Shown: piece by piece, positions 1 to 4,936 of the stretch
Layout: each line of letters starts with the position of its first letter
How positions within the stretch are numbered: the stretch's first letter is position 1
NCBI GenBank assembly: GCA_030597865.1
Contig: JAUVQZ010000190.1
Location: 1 to 5,555 of the forward strand
Reading direction: 5' to 3'
Length of the DNA stretch: 5,555 nucleotides
DNA from: Pseudomonadota bacterium
GTDB lineage: Bacteria; Desulfobacterota; Desulfobulbia; Desulfobulbales; SURF-16
The notes under the pieces: generated by a model
What the model was told of the DNA's origin: nothing
Seen by the model: the letters and a program-made list of their open reading frames with translations, nothing else
Databases searched by the model: none
Made by a program: the position numbers and the translations under genes

Positions 1-53
1 CACTTCTCAAAAAATGGACTGGCCGACCCTGACTAACGGACGGAGAAAGCAAA

Positions 54-479
54 GTGGCACCTAGACAGCTTGATTTATTCAGTCAACCGACCATCTGCGG
101 AGTTGTCCGCGACATCAAGACGGCCATGAATAAGGTGGTCAAAGAATCTGACCTGTCCCGCGCCCAGGTCCTGGATCTGATGAACGAGTTTGCCCAGCGC
201 CACAGGATAAAGCTGAACGGCGGCAACGCCAAGAGCCTGAGTAATGATGTGTTTGAGAAGTGGCTGAACCCGGAAGACGAGGTGCGGACACCATCATTAA
301 AGGCGTTGACCGTGTTTTGTGCGGTGATGAGGACATGCGAGCCCATGGGGGTGATGACCAAGCTGCTGGGCAGCATGATTATTGAGGGTGAGGATGTCAA
401 GCTCCTGGCCTGGGCCAAGATGCAGCGGGAAATGAAGGAGACCAGGGCGAAGGTCAGAAAGATTGAGGCGGATTGGTAA
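54..479 (+). CDS. Transposable-phage early regulatory protein (probable DNA-binding, hypothetical)
   Basis: A 141-residue soluble protein beginning at GTG 54, preceded by GGAG at 42-45 (8-nt spacing). The N-terminus carries RQLDLF, a short peptide I associate with small regulators at the head of Mu-like prophage early operons. The middle (about residues 20-85) is helical: a segment beginning SDLSRAQVLDLMNEF, a variable stretch, then a conserved-looking part around LNPEDEVRTPSLKALTVF. This resembles CII-like or repressor-like proteins of transposable phages, in which that block reads roughly 'LSReeva..M...lG...' followed by a 'W/A-S' and 'lpA...aTG' block. The C-terminal 30 residues (AWAKMQREMKETRAKVRKIE) are charged and probably coiled-coil, suggesting oligomerisation. 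Its stop overlaps the start of the next gene (TAATG), so the two are probably co-translated. The coding frame is clear, but the regulatory role is inferred from position and general resemblance. Confidence 0.72.
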   Translation: MAPRQLDLFSQPTICGVVRDIKTAMNKVVKESDLSRAQVLDLMNEFAQRHRIKLNGGNAKSLSNDVFEKWLNPEDEVRTPSLKALTVFCAVMRTCEPMGVMTKLLGSMIIEGEDVKLLAWAKMQREMKETRAKVRKIEADW

Positions 480-697
480 TGGGCGGTAGAGACAAAATTG
501 AGATAAAGCGCTGGATGTTGCGCAAGGGGGTCACGGTGTATGGCATCCGGGACGCCCTGGGGTACAAAACTCACGGAGCCGTGAGCAACACCCTGGCAGA
601 CCGGCAAGATAATCGCAAGGTGCTTGGATATTTACTGGAAAAAGGGTGCCCGAAGAAATACCTCGGGCTGCCTAAAGACATGAAGGGGATGGCATGA
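479..697 (+). CDS. Small helix-turn-helix protein, BcepMu gp16/Ner-like
   Basis: A 72-residue basic protein. I place the start at ATG 479, which overlaps the TAA of the upstream gene as TAATG, a classic coupling arrangement, with GAGG at 465-468 as a likely ribosome site. A TTG at 473 would add only two residues. The sequence runs IKRWMLRKGVTVYGIRDALGYK, then a recognition-helix-like stretch (HGAVSNTLADR), then KVLGYLLEKG and a closing KYLGLP. This matches the layout of the BcepMu gp16 / Ner-like family of small phage HTH proteins: 'G-hs...iA..lG', 'v...l.G', then a final 'lGlp'. Such proteins bind operator DNA and tune early or lysogenic promoters. Its 3' part also contains the inverted repeat proposed as the terminator of the opposing gene at 704-1132. 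The family call is by pattern, without a search. Confidence 0.7.
   Translation: MGGRDKIEIKRWMLRKGVTVYGIRDALGYKTHGAVSNTLADRQDNRKVLGYLLEKGCPKKYLGLPKDMKGMA
639..668 (-). terminator. Probable intrinsic terminator for the minus-strand gene
   Basis: On the minus strand a 6-bp GC stem (GCCCGA, 668-663, pairing with TCGGGC, 653-648) encloses a 9-nt loop. It is followed by ACCC and then a run of five T (643-639). It begins about 35 nt past the stop codon of the minus-strand gene that ends at 704. It lies entirely inside the coding sequence of the 479-697 gene. The loop is longer than ideal and four bases separate stem and T-run, so efficiency is uncertain. Confidence 0.45.
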
Positions 698-703
698 TTG
701 CTT

Positions 704-1132
704 CTAAACAAAAGGGTTGTCGTAATCAGGCAAAGGCCACCAGGAAAACGGGCGGCACTTCACGTCCAAGTATGCAATGCCTGCTTGATGAGCAAATTCC
801 CGATAGCTTGATCCGTGGTGAATACTATCGGCACAGGTGCAGAGTTGCTCAAGCATTGCTAGGGAACCCTTTAGGTAGATTAAAGCTGACAGTTTTAGAT
901 ACAGAGTGTGGGTCTTATCTTTGTGCCAAGACTTTCTTTTCTTCCTGGCCGACGGGGTGGCTTGAACGTATTTTTCTACCTCTTGACGGTGACGGTCAAA
1001 CCAAGCGCAGAATTCTTGGAGTCCAAGGTTGGCGCAGAGCTGTGTCAATTCGTCTATATCTGCTTGGGATAACGATTCCTCGATTTCTTGGAATAACCCT
1101 GCGCAGGCTTTGTTATAGGTTTCAAAATTCAT
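704..1132 (-). CDS. Hypothetical minus-strand protein, AT-rich cargo gene
   Basis: A 142-residue protein I do not recognise. The minus strand is preferred for three reasons: AGGAG lies 5 nt upstream of the ATG (1142-1138); a terminator-like hairpin follows the stop; and the protein looks natural, whereas the overlapping plus-strand reading is arginine-rich and shadow-like. Residues 1-58 are acidic, helical and amphipathic (FQEIEESLSQADIDELTQL). A basic patch KKRK follows at 64-67, then a hydrophobic helix around 77-97 that is too polar for a clear membrane segment. The tail is rich in aromatics and prolines (FSWWPLPDYDNP). Six cysteines are present (10, 33, 42, 98, 100, 126); a CTC pair at 98-100 hints at possible metal or redox use, but no known zinc motif is complete. 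It is transcribed against the operon and is about 45% G+C over 841-1140, against about 63% in the transposase. It is probably an acquired accessory gene; function unknown. Confidence 0.72.
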   Translation of the reverse strand: MNFETYNKACAGLFQEIEESLSQADIDELTQLCANLGLQEFCAWFDRHRQEVEKYVQATPSARKKRKSWHKDKTHTLYLKLSALIYLKGSLAMLEQLCTCADSIHHGSSYREFAHQAGIAYLDVKCRPFSWWPLPDYDNPFV

Positions 1133-1217
1133 AGTTTCTCCTGCTTCGTGTGAAATGGTTAGCTTGTGAACCTCACCAGAGTAGCACGAAGGGGGAGTCT
1201 TTTAAAGGAGTGGGAAG
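1133..1217. promoter_or_regulatory. Divergent intergenic control region
   Basis: These 85 bp separate two divergently transcribed genes (minus start 1132, plus start 1218), so both promoters could lie here. Visible elements are an inverted repeat, CTTCGTG (1144-1150) with CACGAAG (1185-1191); a direct repeat of TGTGAA at 1149-1154 and 1165-1170; and ribosome sites at both edges (minus AGGAG 1142-1138, plus AAGGAG 1205-1210). I could not identify a convincing -35/-10 pair in either direction. The repeats are plausible operators, but the 7-bp arms are short. Confidence 0.4.
1138..1142 (-). promoter_or_regulatory. Ribosome binding site that decides the strand of the 704-1132 gene
   Basis: On the minus strand the sequence reads AGGAG-AAACT-ATG, a strong Shine-Dalgarno with 5-nt spacing. 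The overlapping plus-strand frame starting at 694 has only a weak purine stretch, so this site supports the minus-strand gene. Confidence 0.7.
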
Positions 1218-2141
1218 ATGAGTGAAGAGATCGTCGTACATAAAGAACCTGAGATACCGTTGACAGCGGCGGAAGATAAGCGTTTCAGTCAGTTGCTTGG
1301 GGTTGTCAGGGATGACTTGCGGGCCTTTATTCGGGTCGGCAATGCCCTGGCAGAGATCAACGAGAGGCGGCTTTACCGGTCAGCAGGAGAACGGAAAGGG
1401 TGGCCGACATTCCCGGCGTTTTGCAAGGATGTTTTTGATGTCAGCAAATCAAGGGCTCATGAGTTGATTCGTGCTTATCAGGTCACGGAAAACGTCCGCA
1501 ATTGCGGACGTTTTGAGGACCAGGATGACGATATCATTGAACTGCAGCCCGTAAACGAGGCGCAATGCCGTCCTCTGGCAGGATTACAGCCGGACCAGCA
1601 ACGGCAGATCTGGCGCACAGTGATCCAGAATGTGGAGCCTGGGCGGAAGGTGACAGCCAGCCTGGTCAGCAAAGTGGCCAAGAAATTCCTTGGAGAGTCC
1701 ACGAAAAGCAAAGTCCGCAATGCCAGAGAGATTGTCCCTGCCGACCGCAAGATCAGCGGCCCTTTAAAAGAGGCCTTTGATGCCTTCCTGGCAGAGCTTG
1801 AGAAAGAGGTGGATGCCGGATTCAAGGCCACCTCACGCGAGGTGATAGTGGAGCACCTCGACCAGTTACGCCATACCATTGCCGAGGCGGGAACCCTTAT
1901 CGAGGATACGGCCTTTCATGGCAAGGATGACGTTAAGAAGCTCGAAAAGGCCGGGTATACATTGTTTCGGATGGACAAGACCAGCAAGACTATCAAGTTT
2001 CATTCCCCTGCAGGGGGCTGGCCTGTTTATGAAGATCCTGCCCAGGGAGCAGTGGGAAGCATCATGCCGTTCAGCACCATCAAAGAGATGGAAGCGGCCT
2101 TCCTGGAGCTCATGAAAAATCCAATGCACCTGAGGGGCTAA
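1218..2141 (+). CDS. ParB/DUF3102-like DNA-binding protein
   Basis: A 307-residue protein with AAGGAG 7 nt before ATG 1218. Residues 29-54 (VVRDDLRAFIRVGNALAEI and a following ERRLYR) then WPTFPAFCKDVFDVSKSRAHEL (62-83) match a common phage/plasmid module, 'lea.i.iG.aL.eIr..rLYr....tFe.Yc.e.wg.srs.ayqLi.Aa.v'. That module holds a helix-turn-helix (about 73-93) and appears in ParB-like and DUF3102-type proteins. PVNEAQCRPLAGLQPDQQ (about 111-128) matches the second conserved piece, 'p.neaq.RpLa.L.peeq', which in ParB-like proteins lies next to the DNA-binding core. Residues 180-225 look like a coiled coil (FDAFLAELEKEVDA). The last 75 residues (from about DDVKKLEKAGY to the end) form a separate, unrecognised domain. 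No N-terminal ParB nuclease/CTPase domain is visible. Residues 91-99 (ENVRNCGRF) are encoded by a perfect 26-bp palindrome. The next gene starts 4 bp downstream, so it is co-transcribed with the transposase. Likely a regulator or an accessory factor for DNA organisation; the exact role is unknown. Confidence 0.75.
   Translation: MSEEIVVHKEPEIPLTAAEDKRFSQLLGVVRDDLRAFIRVGNALAEINERRLYRSAGERKGWPTFPAFCKDVFDVSKSRAHELIRAYQVTENVRNCGRFEDQDDDIIELQPVNEAQCRPLAGLQPDQQRQIWRTVIQNVEPGRKVTASLVSKVAKKFLGESTKSKVRNAREIVPADRKISGPLKEAFDAFLAELEKEVDAGFKATSREVIVEHLDQLRHTIAEAGTLIEDTAFHGKDDVKKLEKAGYTLFRMDKTSKTIKFHSPAGGWPVYEDPAQGAVGSIMPFSTIKEMEAAFLELMKNPMHLRG
1489..1514. repeat. Perfect 26-bp palindrome inside the ParB-like gene
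   Basis: The left arm AAAACGTCCGCAA (1489-1501) is followed immediately by its exact reverse complement TTGCGGACGTTTT (1502-1514), with no spacer and no mismatch. It encodes most of ENVRNCGRF, just after the predicted helix-turn-helix. A dyad of this size is typical of a dimeric protein's binding site, or could form a cruciform or RNA hairpin. Confidence 0.9.
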
Positions 2142-2145
2142 AGCG

Positions 2146-4359
2146 GTGAGAGCCTCTTATACAGCTAAAGAACTCATCAGCCTTGAGCTGAGCGGATTGC
2201 CCGGATCGGAAAGGGGGCTCCAGCTTAAGGCAGGCCGAGAGCAATGGCCCTTCTCCTGGGGCAACGGCCAGGGTGGTCCTTACAAGAAATATCTCTCCCA
2301 GCTCCTGCCCAAATCAGTACGCCAGGCCATCCTCAAGAAAGAGGACATCGACTCCCTGGTGCCTGTGAACCATCATGAGCAAACCGCAAGCTCGGTTATG
2401 CCTGAGCAGGAGCCCAAGGCCATGGCCAAGGCAGACCTCTTGCGGCTTTATCTGCAGGCTAAGGCCGCAGCGCCCTGGGGCAAGAAAAACCAGGCGCGGG
2501 ACAGCTTTATGCTGGCCTATAATTCCGGCATTGCCTATCCCAAACTTTTCGACCTCCTGGCCAAACAGAGCCACAAGACCCTGGACGGCTGGGAGCGCAA
2601 GGTCAAGAAGGCCGGGGGCAATACCGCCGTCCTTGCCGACAACCGGGGCTATCATAAACGGGGCAAGAGCAGCATCGACAGCCTGCACACCGATATTTTC
2701 CTTCACTGCGTCCTGCATCCGAACCAACCCAAGGTTGCCGAGGCGTATCGCATAACTAAAGCCATCATGAATGCCAGGAAGATCGACAATCCCCACTCGG
2801 AGGCGACCTATAGGCGCTGGCTGAAAAAGTGGATTGAGACCAACCATCATATATGGGTCTTTAACCGGGAGGGGGCCACGGCCTGGAATGACAAGTGCGC
2901 CTATTATATCGAGCGGGATTACAACCTGATCAATGTGGGCGACATCCTGGTGGCGGATGGCCATGTCCTTAACTTCGAGGTGCTCGACCCATGGACCGGT
3001 AAGCCCAAGCGGATGACCCTCATTCTGTTCTACGACATGAAGAGCAACATGCCGCTGGGTTGGGAGATTATGCCCACGGAGGACACCAGGGCCATTTCAG
3101 CGGCGTTATACCGGGCCATCCTGATGCTGGGGAAGATCCCCAAGGTGGTGTACCTGGACAACGGTAAGGCATTCAGATCCAAATATTTCCGGGGTAGCGA
3201 CAACCTTGAGGAAGAGGGGTTGGCCGGGGTCTATGAACGGCTGGGGATCAAGACGATCTTTGCCTGGCCCTACCATGGCCAGTCCAAGACGGTGGAGCGG
3301 TTCTTCGGCACCATGGCAGAGCTGGAGCGGGCCTTGATGCCGACTTACAGCGGCACCTCCATTGCCACCAAACCGGCCCGGATGAACCGGGGCGAGAAGC
3401 TGCACCGTGAGGTGTATGAGCGGTTGACCGGCGGCAAGGTGCTGACCATGGAACAGGCCCATATTGCCTGCGCCCTGTGGTTTGACGATTATGCCAAACG
3501 ACCCCAGCGTGGACATCTGAACGGCACGGCTCCCAGGGAATTGTTCAGGGATCAACGTGGCCCCGGCATAGACCGCGCCGAATTGACCTTTCTGATGATG
3601 ACTCGGACAATCAAACACGTCCACCGCAACGGCATCAGCTGGGCGGGCAAGGGCAATTATTACCACCCGGCCCTGTACGGCAGACGGCATGCGGTGCAGG
3701 TGCGTTACGACCTGCAGGACGATTCGAGTCTCTATATCTTTGATCTGGCCGGTGAGTTCATCTGTGCGGCAACGCCGGTGGACAAGGTGCATCCGGCAGC
3801 GGCCCAGCTGGGCGGGGATGAGCATAAGGTTCAACTGGTCGAGCACATCGAGCTCAAGCAATCCCAGAAGAAAGAGGCCGCCATGACCACCAGGGAGATG
3901 CTGGAGGTGGAGATCCTGCCTCAACATCGCAGACGGCTGGAGGAGGTGGGGCTCATGCCTGCCGGGGTGGTGGGTGAGATAGGGCAGCCAGGCGGCGGAC
4001 GCAAACAAGTGGCCCAAATCACCTCCATTGACCAAAAACAGCTGGAGGCGGAATTGGCAGAGCTTGAGCAGGCCAATCTGGCGCAGTTGCCTGCCCCGGA
4101 TGACAGCAGCGAAGCGGCGTCATATGAGCCGGAGGTGATCAACGAGGATGAGATATGCCTGGACGGGCTAAGCGGCGCTGATCTGCATGAGCAGCTGATC
4201 CGCCTTGAGGTGCGCGGCCTGCTGACAACCGCGCAGGCAACCACCATGAAGTTCTACGAAAACAGCCCGGAATATGAACCGAACGGGGAGTATTTTGAAG
4301 AGCTGCGGATGAAAGAGATGTTGATGCTGCAAGGCCGCCCGGAGGCGCTGGAGGCTTAA
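2146..4359 (+). CDS. Mu-type DDE transposase (MuA homologue)
   Basis: A 737-residue recombinase that would bind the element's ends, nick them and join them to target DNA. The start is GTG 2146, with GAGGGG at 2132-2137 (8-nt spacing), just after the stop of the upstream gene. Domains in order: a Mu-type winged-helix DNA-binding domain at about 3-65 (YTAKELISLELSGLPGSERG, then GGPYKKYLSQLLP); helical end-binding domains at about 95-250; an RNase H-fold integrase core with D271 (VADGH), D338 (YLDNGKAF) and E384 (GQSKTVERFFG); a Mu-transpos_C beta-barrel at about 480-550 (GISWAGKGNYYHPAL); and a charged, partly helical C-terminal region from 550 to 737, where MuA carries its MuB- and ClpX-interacting domain. 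The first two catalytic residues are 67 apart, as in MuA (D269/D336), while the D-E gap is 46 rather than MuA's 56. The total is longer than MuA's 663 residues because of the C-terminus. All catalytic residues are present, so it is probably active. Confidence 0.95.
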   Translation: MRASYTAKELISLELSGLPGSERGLQLKAGREQWPFSWGNGQGGPYKKYLSQLLPKSVRQAILKKEDIDSLVPVNHHEQTASSVMPEQEPKAMAKADLLRLYLQAKAAAPWGKKNQARDSFMLAYNSGIAYPKLFDLLAKQSHKTLDGWERKVKKAGGNTAVLADNRGYHKRGKSSIDSLHTDIFLHCVLHPNQPKVAEAYRITKAIMNARKIDNPHSEATYRRWLKKWIETNHHIWVFNREGATAWNDKCAYYIERDYNLINVGDILVADGHVLNFEVLDPWTGKPKRMTLILFYDMKSNMPLGWEIMPTEDTRAISAALYRAILMLGKIPKVVYLDNGKAFRSKYFRGSDNLEEEGLAGVYERLGIKTIFAWPYHGQSKTVERFFGTMAELERALMPTYSGTSIATKPARMNRGEKLHREVYERLTGGKVLTMEQAHIACALWFDDYAKRPQRGHLNGTAPRELFRDQRGPGIDRAELTFLMMTRTIKHVHRNGISWAGKGNYYHPALYGRRHAVQVRYDLQDDSSLYIFDLAGEFICAATPVDKVHPAAAQLGGDEHKVQLVEHIELKQSQKKEAAMTTREMLEVEILPQHRRRLEEVGLMPAGVVGEIGQPGGGRKQVAQITSIDQKQLEAELAELEQANLAQLPAPDDSSEAASYEPEVINEDEICLDGLSGADLHEQLIRLEVRGLLTTAQATTMKFYENSPEYEPNGEYFEELRMKEMLMLQGRPEALEA

Positions 4360-4370
4360 AATGAAATGTA

Positions 4371-4376
4371 AAGGAG
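4371..4376 (+). promoter_or_regulatory. Ribosome binding site setting start 4385
   Basis: AAGGAG lies 8 nt before ATG 4385. An in-frame ATG at 4361 sits upstream of this site and has no comparable signal, so 4385 is the better start. The site also favours the plus-strand gene over the opposing open frame, which has no good ribosome site. Confidence 0.65.
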
Positions 4377-4384
4377 AGCAGGAT

Positions 4385-4858
4385 ATGGGTGCTAATAGGA
4401 AAAAGATAGTGGTTTTCGTTTCCACCAACGATGAGGGTCTTCTTGACCCAGCTCACGGTGAAATCCCACAAATAGATGTATCCATGCATCACCCAGACTA
4501 CCCCGGCTCACATGCACCTCTTTTTGGACGGCGGCTCGTAAGCAGAGATAGTCATGAAAAATATTCAGGATATAGAGCAGTAGATTTTTTATTTCGGGCG
4601 CGTAGTTTTGCAGAAGCTCTGAGGTTGGCCGTCCAGCTTCAACCCAGAGGATGGCAGCCAGAAGAACTTCGGCCATGGTTTGTCGAAGCTCCTTATCCGA
4701 TTCAAACATTTCCACTAAATCATATTTCTCGGAAACATTATCTGTCGGGCTGTAATACTCTGCCTCAAGACCCTCAAGAATTAATGGTTGAAGAAGCTTT
4801 AGCCTATCTGGCAGGTCATCAAAGAAAACAGGGAATTCCATCTCTGGCGGCATCATAG
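4385..4858 (+). CDS. Hypothetical protein, AT-rich gene between transposase and ATPase
   Basis: A 157-residue protein I do not recognise, starting at ATG 4385. A beta-strand-like start (RKKIVVFVSTNDEG) is followed by a proline- and histidine-rich stretch (around MHHPDYPGSHAPLFGRR) and an amphipathic helix (SFAEALRLAVQLQ). Next comes a proline/aromatic block (PWFVEAPYP), a single cysteine (SGCN), and a closing helix (ELMVEEALAYLAG). No signal peptide or membrane span is seen. It begins 25 bp after the transposase stop and is followed by a terminator-like hairpin. It is about 45% G+C over 4561-4860, much lower than its neighbours, and separates two genes that are normally adjacent in Mu-like elements. 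The opposite strand is also open over the whole interval (4862 down to 4392), with a leucine/glutamate-rich, natural-looking helical product. I prefer the plus strand for its ribosome site and the hairpin's position, but the minus strand remains a real alternative. Confidence 0.58.
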   Translation: MGANRKKIVVFVSTNDEGLLDPAHGEIPQIDVSMHHPDYPGSHAPLFGRRLVSRDSHEKYSGYRAVDFLFRARSFAEALRLAVQLQPRGWQPEELRPWFVEAPYPIQTFPLNHISRKHYLSGCNTLPQDPQELMVEEALAYLAGHQRKQGIPSLAAS

Positions 4859-4877
4859 GCATTTTTAAAATAGAAGC

Positions 4878-4910
4878 GGGGCGACTGTTACAGCAGCCGC
4901 CCCTTGGTTT
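4878..4910 (+). terminator. Terminator-like hairpin downstream of the 4385-4858 gene
   Basis: GGGGCG (4878-4883) pairs with CGCCCC (4898-4903). Inside, after one A-C mismatch, CTG (4885-4887) pairs with CAG (4894-4896), leaving a 6-nt loop. TTGGTTT follows on the plus strand, and an A/T-rich stretch lies on the other side, so it could work in both directions. The plus T-tract is interrupted by GG, so termination may be partial, which would let some transcription reach the ATPase gene. A short GGTTT-C-AAACC dyad (4906-4916) adjoins it. Confidence 0.55.
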
Positions 4911-4936
4911 CAAACCTTTACGATACAAGGTGAACT

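Noticed and set aside
1..64. Possible tail of an upstream gene (frame 1 stop at 34-36, or frame 2 stop at 62-64)
   Set aside because: Only 11 to 20 codons are visible and two frames are equally possible, so no gene can be supported. No promoter or element end was recognised here either.
97..110. Small inverted repeat GCGGA-gttg-TCCGC near the start of the first gene
   Set aside because: Its 5-bp arms echo the core of the 26-bp palindrome but in the opposite order, and they are short enough to be chance.
694..1134. Plus-strand open frame of 146 residues with an ATGA overlap to the preceding gene
   Set aside because: The product is arginine-rich without a coherent fold, and the ribosome site is weak. 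The opposite strand has AGGAG at ideal spacing, a terminator candidate and a more natural protein.
1829..1844. CACCTC-acgc-GAGGTG hairpin in the ParB-like gene
   Set aside because: A 6-bp stem inside coding sequence, with no T-run and no repeat context, is at chance level.
2005..2016. 12-bp palindrome CCCCTGCAGGGG in the ParB-like gene
   Set aside because: About one 12-bp perfect palindrome is expected by chance in a window of this size.
3106..4035. Long minus-strand open frame inside the transposase
   Set aside because: It lies wholly opposite a confidently identified DDE transposase and is rich in His/Pro/Gln/Leu, as expected for an antisense shadow of GC-rich coding DNA.
4392..4862. Minus-strand open frame opposite the 4385-4858 gene
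   Set aside because: No Shine-Dalgarno precedes any of its ATG codons, and a terminator-like hairpin lies just upstream of it, where its leader would be. Its helical product looks plausible, so it is kept as an alternative in the findings rather than called as a gene.
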